NCBI GenBank assembly: GCA_029721435.1 | Contig: CM056577.1 | Coordinates: 26,429,719-26,493,718, forward strand | Source: Gymnothorax reevesii | Lineage: Eukaryota > Chordata > Actinopteri > Anguilliformes > Muraenidae | DNA length: 64,000 bases | Direction: 5' to 3' | Shown here: positions 34,637-47,125 of the stretch, piece by piece | Position numbering within the stretch: position 1 is the first letter of the stretch | How the letters are laid out: each line of letters opens with the position of its first letter | Translations under genes and position numbers: made by a program | Notes under the pieces: model-generated | Told to the model about the DNA's origin: nothing | The model's input: the letters and a program-made list of their open reading frames with translations, nothing else | Databases searched by the model: none

Positions 34637-35079
34637 TGTAAGGGCTGCGCCCTGGACCCTTGTGCTTGGTACGGAGGACAGGAAGTTCAGGACTGGAAAC
34701 AGGTGCAAGGATGGAGTTGGCTGTGTTTATTAGTAAGCTGACTACAGAGCAGCTGGCATTAATGAAACAAGCAAAACAACCAGGAAGCGCAGTTCCTGGG
34801 TAGAGGTGCCAGATAAAGCAATAAACAGCACTAGGTGGAAAGAGTTATAGTAAATATACGTGAAAAGCGGGGATATACGTCTTATACAAAGACTAGAATG
34901 CAACACGGGCATGTGGTTATGTGACTTCGCAATGACTTAGTGCGAAGCTTGGTCTTACACAGCACACTGCTACCACTCAGTGGAAATGACAGCTGCTGTA
35001 GAATATGATGAGGAGTCGAGGAATGCAATTCGGGTCTTAATAGACCGGTGAGCTGGATGGCTGGAGGTGTGGCCTTACT
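34637..35079 (-). mobile_element. solo LTR, family A copy 2, perfect 5-bp target duplications
   Basis: The + strand ends are TGTAAGGG and CCTTACT. GTTAT flanks it at 34632-34636 and 35080-35084, a perfect duplication that fixes both boundaries. On the reverse strand it begins AGTAAGGCCACACCTCC (the first base mutated from TG...) and ends ...CCCTTACA, with AATAAA about 130 bases before its end. There is no internal region, so this is a solo LTR left by recombination. Related copies lie at 6191-7333 (reverse) and 50588-51030 (forward). Confidence 0.85.
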
Positions 35080-35622
35080 GTTATCCGGAATAAGCAGTTG
35101 GTGATTTGCAGTGCCACTGCGTAGTGTAAGTAAGCGCCAGTCGTTACCTGAGTCGCTGAAATCATGTGCCATTGCTTTCTCCTCCTTGACTGAACCGTTC
35201 GACTGTGTTCAAGGGGGGCCAAGTGGGGGAACAAAAATAAACGGAAGAGAGGTGAAAAATCCTGGTTCAGACTGTTGAAGTCTTCCGCAGTATTTTGTTC
35301 CTGTCGCCAGGATGGTACTATTCTGCATCTGCACTCAAAAACATGTGAGGATTACGTAAAAAATGTTATGTCAAGTGGTTCCGCACAGTTGTTTTCGGTA
35401 ACTTGTAATTGAATTCTAATATTTTAGGCCAGTTTAATTAACTACATTAATTGGAGTGTTCTTATCTGTGTTGCACGAAAGAAGTTGACGCAACGTTATT
35501 AAGTAAATCTAACATTTCTTTTTTTAGTGTGTAGGAGCCCGCTGTCTGAGTTTATGGATGCTTGGTGGTTTGCAAATAGTGGTATTAAAAGGCCCGCGGT
35601 AACCTCACCTTCCAATGCTTAA

Positions 35623-35914
35623 GGGGTCAAGACTAGGTTCAGACTTGAAAATTTTTTTTTTTCATTTTGTTTAAAATTTTTCAAAACATTCGTAAAAGGT
35701 GAGCGCAAAATTTCATAGTTTATCAGGATTGTTATGAGATATTGTTGCCGCAAGATTTCACATTTTTCGCCAATAATGTACATTTTCCACGGGAACAAAC
35801 TTATTAAATTTGATTAAAATCAAATTCCATTCTGAGCTTTTTTCAGTTGACACTATTTTTATGTGTTTTTAGTGTTTAGAAGTACTTAAATTGAGTGAAT
35901 CCAGGCTTGACCCC
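35623..35914. mobile_element. TTAA-flanked TIR element (MITE)
   Basis: GGGGTCAAGACTAGGTTCA at the left is mirrored by TGAATCCAGGCTTGACCCC at the right, with TTAA immediately outside both ends (35619-35622 and 35915-35918). TTAA duplications are characteristic of piggyBac and Kolobok superfamilies. There is no coding capacity. Which superfamily mobilised it cannot be decided. Confidence 0.7.
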
Positions 35915-38900
35915 TTAATTATGCTAACCCTGACATCATTTACTTTGCCTGATTAGCAAGCAGACATTGATTTGCTGATTTGCTAAGACCAATTGGCAGA
36001 ATTACAGACTAGTTTATTTCTGATAGCATTATTCTACATTGCATCAAGTTGTGAGGTGTGTTTCTATCCAAAGTAATGACAATATAATACTCTGTACATC
36101 AATACAATACAATGATTATTTACTCATGTAGCCGATTAAAGGGCACAGAATTGCCTAAATTTGTTTGAGAGGCATATTGTAATTTACGACTTTGGCCAGA
36201 ACATTTGGTATGGTTCAGTTCTCCCAAGATTTCCTCCTCATTAGATGTACTCTTTTGAATGCTTTCAACATTCTGAAGGAATCACGCGCCATCTTATGAT
36301 CGATTGTGCCGCTGAAAAACTGTTAAAATGAGCGATAGAAGTTAGAGAAAGTTTTGATTTATTTTTCCAGGTAGTTGTATTATTGCCATCCTGATGACAT
36401 CACATCTATTATGTATAAACATAGCCAGTAGGCAAGCACTTTGTCATTATCATTCCTTAATCATTATAGGCTTAATATTACTGTATATTTGGCAAATAAA
36501 CAGTTTGATTTTTAATTGGGCAAACAAAACAAGTGAAATCAAGAGTGAAAGACGAGGTCACTGCAGGCCTTTCATACCTCCCACAGCGAGCCGCCGGCTG
36601 GAGACGGCTGTGAATGCTCCCCGTTAAAGATGGGAAACTGCACAGTTAGTCGCCAGCTTGGCTTTTCCCCTTCACTTTCATATTTTGGGTGTTTTGTCAG
36701 ATAATCCTGGACTTGTATTTGCTGTAAATTTTGACATCTGTGCTCAAGCTTATTATGTCCTCGCCATCAAGTGTCCTGGCAGTTACTGGAGATTCGCTTA
36801 TTAAAACCTGCTCTCAAGGAAGGAACTGTTATGATTGGTTCAAATCAGGTGGCTAATCAGTGCAGGGAGGAGGTCAGCCTATTTTTACATTTGAGAGGGA
36901 CCATAACGGGCAGGGCTGGCATCGTACAGGACCAGCATACGTTTGAGTGCTAAGTTGCCTTACTCCGCTAAGGCGCCACCCACGGTGCAGGGATAACCGC
37001 TAGGGTCTTGGATCAATTTGCACTGTTCCAGGAAGAAACATTTTTAATTATGCAGTACAATGTATTATTCTCCTGAGCGATAACATGTTTTTTGTGGGGC
37101 ACGTGTATTTTCTTAACACACAAAATAAAAATAAACATTTATATTAGCTATCTAACCTCCGTCTTTGACAATGTCAGCTCTACCTGTAGAGCTGGAAGTT
37201 TCAATTTGGACTGCCTCCTCATTGCTTTGATTGGTTGCTTGATTGAATATAATAGTTACTGTCCTGAGCACATATTTCAGCGGCTAAAACTCTCATTCTC
37301 TTATTGGCGTGCTGAGCCGTGGAAGGCTAGTTTTATTGGCTCTGAATTGGTCAAAACTGACCTCGACCTTGAAATGCGCAACTGACTTGAGTACAAATAC
37401 CGTGTCAAATTTAGACTTTCCATTACTTGCGTATGGTGGGAGATCTTTGGGATTCAATTATTTGGAAGCAGTGGATTTGCTTTATAGGTGATGGTCTGCT
37501 GATTTAGAAATATAATACTCTCTGCAGCAGTAATAACCAGCCATGTACCTGGAGAGCTACCAACTTGCACACTACATTTCATTTCAACTGTAATTTGGCA
37601 TGTCTGATTCTATCTGCAAGATCTAGAGCCGCTCTATCAGGTGTACTTTATTAGGACTGTTTTGGGGTTGGTTGCTTTGTGGAAGTCCATGATGCTGACA
37701 TCTTTAATGAATTCAGTGAATGTTGCGAGGCAAAAGCAAGGCTTCAAGAACCCCAAAATGCAAATGGCTGCTAGCAGTACGTTAATGACCACCTGAAACA
37801 ATGAACCATACCCAGTTCTTTTCAATTAATATGAATTTATAAATCATGTTTATTTGCCAAACTGTCTCTAATACGCCCTCTATCAATTCAGGACAGGCAG
37901 ATGAACAAAGTTAAAGTGAATGAAAAGGACAGCCAAGTTTGCCTGTCCTCTGTGACTTTTGCCAGTCAGTAACTGTTATTGTTGTTATTGTTTTTTTGGG
38001 TTTTTTTTTTTTACAACCGTGCCATAATTGTTCTGGAAGATTACACCTAACTCACAGCTGGCAAGTACAGATAGCAGGTGCCTGATGGACTGCAGGCTTA
38101 AATGAGGCATGAGGCTTGAAAACCTGCCTGGACCGTGCTATTGGCAGTTCTGCTATGTGCTTCAGTATTCAGAGAATAAACTGGCTCAGACACAGCTAGA
38201 ATCTGTTGAATGTTTTCTCCCTAGTGTACGCTTTATTTTGAAATGTCTTTTTGGGAATGATTTGTCTGAATTCCATTAGCGGGAGTGATTGTTGCGTCAT
38301 TCACTTAAGAACATTCTAATTGCATATTTTCTGACCTCACCCGTCAAACATCTTTACCTCTGGTGGTCTGGTAGAAATCTAATTTTGAGAGTGGATTATG
38401 GGATATATGAGATGTAAACCACAAGCTCTGTTAGCTGACCTACTTCTCAGCATTGGCAATGCATGGAAATCAAGAACAATTTTATTTCTTAATAGTGTTA
38501 CCAGGAATTACTGCTTACACCATTAAGAAATAATACCGGTTTCAAGACAGGATGCTCAGATATCTCGATATGTCCAGTCTGCCCAACTTCTCTGTCTGAA
38601 TGTGCCCCACTCTTGCCGACAGAACAGTGCTCTTCAATGGTGAGTCATTGAAAAAGTCTTTAAAACCATATGGTATTTGTTTCGGCGATGCTGGTGTGTT
38701 GTTTTGGAACTCTGAAAGAGTAAACATCTGTGCTGATGTGAAGTCCATCTCAACATGATTATTCCTTTGGGATGTTGTCAAATAGCGCGGCTGCACTGCA
38801 AACCCAGCTGTATGTCAAGAGCCCATTTAAAGGCATGACATACAGTATTTATCTGTTTCATTGGCAAATTGCATTTCCAGGGGTAGTTGTACAAAAGAAG

Positions 38901-39189
38901 ACTTAACAGAGGTTTATTCAATTAAAACGAGACTGTATTTCTCTTTTTCCCCCAATACAGTCTTTTGCCATCTCTTTACTTAAAATTACTTTTCATCATA
39001 AGTAATTTTACTGCAAAATTATGCATTTGGCAGTGGTTTTTTTTTTTTTTTGGGCGTGGGGGGGGATAATGCCTGTGCTACCCTCCTCGGGATAAATTCT
39101 CAAAATCGAATGAGGATAATTTCAGACCCTATTTGATTTGCGCAAACGCTGGCGCTGACAGAAGTTAGGAGGCCATAAGGAGTGATTAA

Positions 39190-39500
39190 ACCGCTTGGGT
39201 CCGTCAGCAGTAGTATAGGGGCTCCAGCAGTGAAGGCTTCTCTGGCCTGATATATCTGGTCCCACACAGTCTACCTTTGAACGCCTGTCTCTGGCAGGAC
39301 GTGTAGCCGCGGGAAGAGTTCAGGCTGTCGCGACACCTCGCTGCGGTTCGGGAGCGTGAGCGATGATGCTGAACAGATCTCTGGCGCGCTGTTCGGCCAT
39401 GCTCTGTCCGCGTCCAGAGCCCAGATGATAATTCACAGTATTCGCAGTATCGGGACGCGCGCTGAAACCTCTGAGCACAGAGTCGTCCTTTTCTCACCCT
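39190..39500. other. CpG-rich intronic patch
   Basis: CpG is concentrated here (for example GTAGCCGCGGGAAG, CTGTCGCGACACC, GGGACGCGCGCTGAAA) within an otherwise AT-rich intron. No known exon or repeat was recognised. It could be an intragenic CpG island or alternative promoter. The basis is composition only. Confidence 0.3.
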
Positions 39501-39792
39501 AGAATACCGACTGCTTTTTATACAAGGTACGCGTGATAACTATTGGCTCGCACTGGACTGCTTTTATGTTAGCCTGGAGAGCACTCGCGAGCAGGAAAAG
39601 CGATGACTTAATCTGCCATGTTGAATATTCAGCATTGATTTAAGGAGGCTTCTAGCTGTAATGGTTTTAGTCCAAAGCTAAGCCCCTCAGTGGTTAAGAA
39701 AGGACTGCTCTGTGTTATTAGTTAACAAGTTTTATTTCCCTGGGGAAATACCAGGTATGGGTTTTTTTCGACCAGTTTGTGGCTTTGGAGTA

Positions 39793-41335
39793 CAAAACCC
39801 AAAACCAGTGAAGTTGGCACGTTATGTAAATCGTAAATAAAAACAGAATAGAATGATTTGCAAATCCTTTTCAACCTATATTCAATTGAATAAACTGCAA
39901 AGACAAGTTACTTAATGTTCGAACAGGTAAACTTTGTAATTTTTTGCAAATATTAGCTCATTTGGAATTTGATGCCTGCAACATGTTTCAAAAAAGCTGG
40001 CACAAGTGGCAAAAAAGACTGAGAGAGCTGAGGAATGCTCATCAAACACTTATTTGGAACATCCCACAGGTGAATGGGCTAATTGGGAACAGGTGGGTGC
40101 CATGATTGGGTATAAAAGCAGCTTCCCTGAAATGCTCAGTCATTCACAAACAAGGATGGGGTGAGGGTCACCACATAGTGAACAAATGTGTGAGTGGATT
40201 GTCGAACAGTTTAAAAACAACATTCCTCAACGAGCTATTGCAAGAAATCTAGGGATTTCATCATCTACGGTCCGTAATATCATCAAAAGGTTCAGAGAAT
40301 CTGGAGAAATCACTGCACTGAAGCAGCAAGGCCGAAAAGCAACATTGAATGCCCGTGACCTTCGATCCCTCAGGCGGTACTACATCAAAAACCGACATCA
40401 GTGTGTAAAGGACATCACCACATGGGCTCAGGAACACTTCAGAAAACCACTGTCAGTAACTACAGTTCGTCGCTACATCTGCAAGTGCAAGTTAAAACTC
40501 TACAATGCAAAGCGAAAGCCAGTCATCAACTGCACCCAGAAACGCCGCCGGCTTCGCTGGGCCCAAGCTCATCTAAGATGGACTGATGCAAAGTGGAAAA
40601 GTGTTCTGTGGTCTGACGAGTCCACATTTCAAATTGTTTTTGGAAACTGTGCACGTTGTGTCCTCCGGACCAAAGAGGAAAAGAATCATCCGGACTGTTA
40701 TAGGCGCAAAGTTCAAAAGCCAGCACCTGTGATGGTATGGGGGTGAATTAGTGCCCAAGGCATGGGCAACTTACACTTATTTGAAGGCACCATTAATGCT
40801 GAAAGGTACATACAGGTTTTGGAGCAACATATGTTGCCATCCAAGCACCGTCTTTTTCATGGACGCCCCTGCTTATTTCAGCAAGACAATGCCAAGCCAC
40901 ATTCTGCACGTGTTACAACTGCATGGCTCCGTAGTCAAAGAGTGCGGGTACTAGACTGGCCTGCCTGTAGTCCAGACCTGTAACTTAAGCTGTACATCAA
41001 GCAAGAATGGGAAAGAGTTCCACCTGAAAAGCTTCAAAAATTGGTCTCCTCCGTTCCCAAACGTTTCCTGAGTGTCGTTAAATGGAAAGGTGATGTAACA
41101 CAGTGGTAAAAAGGCCCCTGAGCCAACTTTTTTGCAATGTGTTGCTGCCTTTAAATTCTCAGTTAATGATTATTTGCAAAAAATAAATAAATAAAGTTTC
41201 TCAGTTTGAACATTAAACATCTTGTCTTTGCAGAGTATTCAATTGAACATAAGTTGAAAAGGATTTGCAAATCATTGTATTCTGTTTTTATCTACGATTT
41301 ACATAACATGCCAACTTCACTGGTTTTAGGTTTTG
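39793..41335 (+). mobile_element. Tc1-like transposon, near full length, TA duplications
   Basis: Long inverted ends begin CAAAACCCAAAACCAGTGAA at 39793 and finish at 41335 with the mirror text. They remain alignable inwards for about 110 bases (for example GATTTGCAAATCCTTTTCAA). TA lies outside both ends (39791-39792 and 41336-41337). The internal region holds one transposase-derived frame with two in-frame stops. Inverted ends differ by only a few bases, so the copy is moderately young, but it is non-autonomous. Confidence 0.92.
40186..41109 (+). pseudogene. Tc1-family transposase, disabled
   Basis: A DD(E/D) transposase of the Tc1/mariner superfamily, which cuts and pastes DNA at TA sites. 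The N-terminal paired-like DNA-binding half is intact: QRAIARNLGISSSTVRNIIK is near residues 16-35, and a second helix-turn-helix region follows. First catalytic Asp lies in WSDEST (about residue 142) and second in FQQDNAKPH (about residue 238). The frame is interrupted by TGA at 40744-40746 and TAA at 40981-40983. Directly after SPDL, about 30 residues expected in the family are missing, including the third catalytic acidic residue, and the frame resumes with LKLYIKQEWE. The upstream ATG at 40156 meets a TGA two codons later, so the listed start is internal to the family's usual start. It cannot be active. Confidence 0.9.
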
Positions 41336-41771
41336 TAAATACTGGACACACATACTGTATGGGCAGACGTGTAACCGCCAAACATCAAGCTTCTCTCTTC
41401 ATGGACTGTAGAATGCCATGTGAATCAGAACAATTGAGACCGTGTTTAAGACACATTGCCAGACTGCATGTTTTTTTTTCCCTCAAAACTCAGTGAAGAC
41501 CCATTGGTGTAGGCCTATAATGTATATCAATGTCCAAAGGCCAGATTCATAGACCATGAGCATTCAATCTGCTTGACTGAGGAAAGCCTTCAAGCTTGGC
41601 CAAATCAGACCAACCCAGACCATCACAGGCTCCCTGCTGCTCTTCTTCACCATCCACTATGTTTTTTTTCACCCAGGAATTCTTTTGTAGTTTTTGTACT
41701 TCAGGCTTATTAGATATTTTCTTTGTTGGCCCTTTTTTGTAGTGTGGTTGCCCTGGCCTGCACGTATGATA

Positions 41772-43381
41772 CAGTGCCGTGAAAAATTATTTGCCCCCTT
41801 CCTGATCTCTTACTTTTTTGCATGTTTTTCACACTTAAATGTTTCAGATCATCAAACAAATTTTCATCTAAGAAAAAGATAACCTGAGTAAATACAAAAT
41901 GCAGTTTTTAAATGATGATTTAATTTATTAAGGGGAAAAAGCTATCCAAACCTACCTGGCCCTATGTGAAAAAGTAATTGCCCCCCCCCGTTAAATCATG
42001 AATTAACTGTGATTAACCACATTTTTTGAGTCTAGTTTCACTATCCACACCCAGGCTGGATTACTCCTAGACCTATTGAATTAAGAAATCACTTCAATAG
42101 AACCTGTCTGACAAAGTGAAGTAGGCTAAAAGATCTTAAAAGGCAACATGTCATGCAGCGAACTAAAGAAATTCAAGAACAGATGAGAAACATAGAAATT
42201 GACATCTACCAGTATGGAAAAGGTTGCAAAGCCATTTCTATGGCTTTGGGACTCTGGCGAATCACGGCGAGAGCCATTATCCACAAATGGAGAAAACTTG
42301 GCACAGTAGTGAACCTTCCCAGGAGTGGCCGGCCTACCAAAATTACTCCAAGAGCGCATCAACTACTCATCCAGGAGGTCACAAAAAACCCATCACAACA
42401 TCTGAAAAACTGCAGGCCTCACTTGCCTCAGTGAAAAATCTTTGTTCATGATTCAGCAATAAGACAGAGACTGGACAAAACATGGCATCCATGGGAGAGT
42501 TCCGAGGCGAAAACCACTGCTGACCAAAAAGAACACAAAGGCTCCTCTCACATTTGCCAAAATACATCTTGTTGATCCCCTAGACTTTTGGGAAAATATT
42601 CTGTGGAATGATGAGACATAAGTTGAACTTTTTGGAAGGTGTCCGTCCCATTACATCAGGCGTAAAACTAACACAGCATTTCATTAACAGAACATACCAA
42701 AAGTCAAACATGGTGGAGGTAGTGTGATGGTTTGGGGCTGCTTTGCTGCTTCAGAACCTGTTCGACTTGTCAAAATTGATGGAACTATTAATTCTGCTCT
42801 CTACTGGAAAATCCTGAAGGCTAATGTCCAACCCTCAGATTGTGATCTCGAGCTCAAGCGCACTTGGGTTATGTAGCAGGTCAATAATCTGAAACACACC
42901 AAGTCCACCTCTGAATGGCTTTAAAAAAACAAAATGAAGATTTTGGAGAAGCCTTTTCAAAGTCTGCGCTTAAATCCTATTGAGATGCAGTGGCATGACC
43001 TCATACAGTTCATGCTCAACCCTCCAATGTGCTGAATTAAAATAATTCTGCAAAGAAGAATGAGCTAAAATTCTTCCACAGCGATGAGAAAGACTCAATG
43101 CCAGTTATTGCAAACTTTTGATTGCAGTTGTTGTCGCCGAGGGTGGCACAACCAGTTATTAGGATTTAGGGGGCAATTACTTTTTCACGTAGTGCCATGT
43201 AGGTTTGGATAGCTTTGTTCCCCTTAATAAATGAACTCATCATTTAAAAAGTGCATTGTTTTTGCTCGGGTTTTTTTTGTCTAATATTAAAATTTGTTTG
43301 ATGATCTGAAACATTCAAGCGTGATAAATATGCAAAAAAAGAAGAAATCAGGAAGGGGGCAAATACTTTTTCACAGCATTG
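41772..43381 (+). mobile_element. second Tc1-like transposon, full length but degraded
   Basis: The left end CAGTGCCGTGAAAAATTATT at 41772 mirrors the right end GCAAATACTTTTTCACAGCATTG finishing at 43381. TA precedes it (41770-41771); AA follows, probably a mutated TA. Subterminal text CTTCCTGATCTCTTAC mirrors the right end's GAAATCAGGAAGG. It belongs to a different family from its neighbour at 39793-41335 and to the same family as the broken copy at 20040-22922. Confidence 0.88.
42153..43161 (+). pseudogene. Tc1-family transposase, frameshifted
   Basis: The N-terminal part is readable from 42153 (MQRTKEIQEQMRN, then LPRSGRPTKITPRAHQLLIQ) for about 80 residues. A frameshift near 42390 moves the reading to another frame. 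Later blocks include a first catalytic region read as WNDET followed by a stop, GGSVMVWGCFAASEP (about 42715-42760), and NPIEMQWHDL (about 42975-43004). The second catalytic Asp region reads NNLKHT in place of the family's DNDPKHT, so the Asp is lost. Multiple stops confirm it is dead. Confidence 0.85.
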
Positions 43382-45044
43382 AATAATTAATTCCTACCGC
43401 TGGCCCAGGGTCATAATAAGGGCTGCCTGCAATATTTGACAAGATTACATCATCCTCTGGGAAAAAAATGGTTATATTTCTTAGTGCTAATATTCCTGGG
43501 CTGGTGGAGTGAGAGATTCATTCTTTGCTGACCACGTGAGATTTGGAGATTTAGAATTCATTGGCATGATGGAGAAATCATGTATTCTCACAGCTGCCAA
43601 GTCTTCAGCTTGTAATCCACTAGCACAGCACTACATATTGGCAGTGGTCACTTCAGATTTATTTTGATGTTTGACCTAGGGCACGAGCACTGCTATAAAT
43701 GTCCTCTATATTCTTATCACATAATTGCCAGGATGGGAGCTATGCCTTTATAGCCATGTGGCCAAAGCAATGCAGTGCTAGCAGGCGTACTGCATCCCCA
43801 ATCCCAAAAAAATGTTGGCACATGATGGAAAATTGAAATAAGATGAAGGACTGCGCTGCAAAAAAAAGTACCAAGTACTTTAGTCTCATATTTAGCTTTA
43901 TTTCGATTACCTTTTTTCTTCATAGAACAAAATCCTGCGGCAAATGTGACAGAATTTTGACTAGTTTCTATGTTTGTCCTTGATGTAAGAAACGGTCACC
44001 ATTCAAGACCACGATGACAAGGAATAAACCAATATTAACTACTTGTGAGAGAAAAATGAGACGTCGATTCTCAAAATAGGATTGAAATACTTGTTAATAC
44101 AAATACTTTTTGCAATGAGATTCCATTCATCCTCTGACATATTGACGGGGGTACAACAACACAGTGTCTGGCCTTCTGACGTGAGAATTTACTTGCGTTT
44201 TGATAATATACAATGGGTTGACTGCAGCAATGCTGAGTCCAAAAAAGTTGATTTACTGAACTGTTTACCACTGTGTTACATCATGTATTTTTTAATCGCG
44301 CTCATTAAACTGAAGACATCAGCCGGTCAAGTTTAGCAAGTGAAATTTTCCCTCATTCCTTTATTATGCAGGTCTTTAGCTATGCAGTTGTATTGGGCTT
44401 TTGTTGCCAAACATTTTGTGTAATAACATGTCATACATTGTCAATCAGAGACTAATCAGGACTCCGAGTAGCCTCTGTTGCTGATGTCTTATTTGGTTCG
44501 CTTCCCTCAGATATTGTCTGTGTACTTGAGCCAGGTTTTGTGTCCAATCAATCAAAGAGAAGCTCTGAAATTTCTGAAGCTACAGACACATGATGTTGTG
44601 GGAGGTAAGCAAAACACGTAAGACGTCTGCAACGGAGGCTAACCAACGCCAACAAGCTGAAAATCTTCAAAAGGTGGAATTTCTCCAGGTTTCTTCGGTG
44701 TGGAAGTTTTCCCGAACGTAAGTTCTTTAACTGCAGAGCAGCCTACTTCAGTCGGCCCCTCACTGGTTGGACGTTATTGCAGGGCATTATGGTAAGTCGC
44801 ATGATTTCTTTTATGTTCTGAAATGTTCTTAAGCCTTTTATTCTTGAGAACTTTTCTAATAAATGGTGGCATCCCTATATGGCTGTATTTATGGAAACAC
44901 CACTTATATTTGAGGGAACATCGAGTTAGCTTTTTCTGTGTACACATATTTTTTTTTCTCTTTTATATCTGATTCTTATTTTACAGACAATATCGATGTC
45001 ATTAACAACAATTTTTTGGGAGTTTCTGTACCTGTAATTTTTAT

Positions 45045-45272
45045 TATATCTCGGCATATAATGCGGAGGGATATAGTCATGGGTGCGGTTGTCTGTCTGT
45101 CCGCCCGTCTGTCTGTGAACATTTAGTTTCGGGAGCATAGCTTGAAAACCGTTAAATATTTTTCCACAAAACTGCACATTAATTATGACTCAGCGTGGTG
45201 ACTTTTGCTAATCCAAAGTTGATGACGTTGGGCCGGGGGGATATGCCATCTCCTGATGGCTCTTGTTAATAT
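45045..45272. repeat. interspersed repeat with GTCTGTCTG run
   Basis: It starts TATATCTCGGCATATAATG, contains GTCTGTCTGTCCGCCCGTC and ends GGGATATGCCATCTCCTGATG. The layout is that of a dispersed non-coding fish repeat similar in type to 30224-30506. Confidence 0.5.
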
Positions 45273-45420
45273 TTGACAGGGGAAACCAAAGGACTATCGT
45301 ATAACAAGCATTCTGATTTGCTTATTTCGCACAATGCCATTATGTCACAAAACCCGGCTCAAGTGCACAGATGTTAGTTTGCGAGGGAAGCAAACCACAT
45401 AAGACGTCTGCAATGGAGGT

Positions 45421-45990
45421 TTGACTGCAGGCAGGTCAGTCTAGCTCCTCCTGTACTCTGTCCCATGCAGTATGTGGCTTGGTGTAGTCTTTTTGAAAAT
45501 ATAGGGACATCCCTGGAACAATTGGTATCTAGAAGGCAGCATATGTTGCTCTAAAACTTGTTCATGTCATTCTTCATTAGTGGTGCCATTGTAAATGTGC
45601 AAGTTACTGATGCTGAGTGTACTGGATGCACCCCAATACCTGAACAGATAGGGGGTTCTGAGCCTGACGTAACAGCTTGGGTTGTCCTTGTTGTCTTTGG
45701 TCTTCAGAGCACAACATCAGTTTCCCCACCCACACCCCCCCCAAAATGTTTTGACCACAAAATATGCTTCCACTGTGCTACTGTCAGATGACAACAAGCC
45801 CAAAAGCCAAAGAAGTCAGTGGGGCTTTTGGACAATGTTGATGAATGGCACTGGCTTTGCATAAGAAAGCTTTTAGTTGCATCTCTAGATGCAACGGAAA
45901 ATGATGTTGACTGGCAGAGGTTGATCGAAGTATTTCTAAGCCCAAGACTTGATATCCATCACAGAGTCTGTTGCAGTCATCAGATTTTAT
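45421..45990 (-). mobile_element. reverse-strand Tc1-like transposase relic
   Basis: Read as complement, the text follows the C-terminal to central coding region of the Tc1 family seen at 39793-41335. Matching blocks on + are GACTGCAGGCAGGTCAGTCT, GGCAGCATATGTTGCTC, GTAAATGTGCAAGTTAC and CTGGATGCACCCCAATACC. Divergence is heavy with many stops. Inverted ends were not found. Confidence 0.62.
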
Positions 45991-47125
45991 TCAAGTATGT
46001 ATTTTCAACAAACACTGGATTTCTCATGATAACATCAAATAATGTTCTGTTGTAGTGTTTTCAGTCTAGTGGCGGGTGAATGTACTTTTCAAATCAGTAA
46101 TTTTTGATTTGCATTCTCCAATGTGCTAAGTTTTTCAGTATTGGGATAGTACTTTAAAAAATGATAACAAAGACTGGAAACCAAACAATTCCAGTTAAGG
46201 AGAACCCATTTCCTCTGCCAGATAGACTACGTATCTTTCTTCAAATGCTAGGAACGCTGGGCTTTTTTCCCCCATCTGATTTGCATAAAACTGGATCTGC
46301 CTGGTTGCATATGGGACCAAAGAACATGGAGGCTGTGCGTGAAAAATGCAGGTTCTTCTGGCACCATTGTGAGCTTAACCCCAGGTGGCTTTCTTAGCAC
46401 AAGGAAACAATAAGTACTTATTTGGCCAGTACGAAAAACATAATATCCCTCAACTGGATCAGCTTAGCAATCATAATACTGTAGGCTAATACCTGCTTTT
46501 GGAGAGGGGAGTTGATAAGGGCTGGGGCTTTTGAAGTTGTGCTTGGTATGAGTTCCAATCATTTTTCGAGATTAAATGTGAAATAAAAGTCATCGTTGTC
46601 TGTTTCTGCTTAGAAGTCCTCGCCTGCGATAAATTCCCGCCAGGTACTCGTAGACATGTTTTTGAATGAGCGCGAAGTTGAACAGATTAATCCCAGACAT
46701 ATTTCTCATGCTTCCTCGCCAGTGTCTTTTATTTTCCAGAGAAGTGTCATCCATCTGTATCCACTAAATGGACGGGTCGCTGAGGTTATTCAGGGAGTGG
46801 GTGGTTGTATTTACTCCACACTTTGGAAAATGGTGGATGTTTTTTATGTATTTTTTTAATCTTTTGTGGACAGCCACATTGTAGCCAGGGCTGCTTTCTG
46901 ATTTTTACCCCTGCAGGAGAGCTGGAGAGGGAGAGAAAGTTCTAGATCTGTCTCCTCGGCTAATAAATACAGTTCACGGAGGGGAAAGGCAAAGGGATGG
47001 AGATTTCACTCGTGAGATGGAAGAGAAAGAGCATAAATCATAACTTCCATGCGAGCAGAATTTGGCTTCAATGCTGAGGGCAGGCCTTAGCTTCAGGACT
47101 GATTCATTAAAAGAAAGAAAGGTTA

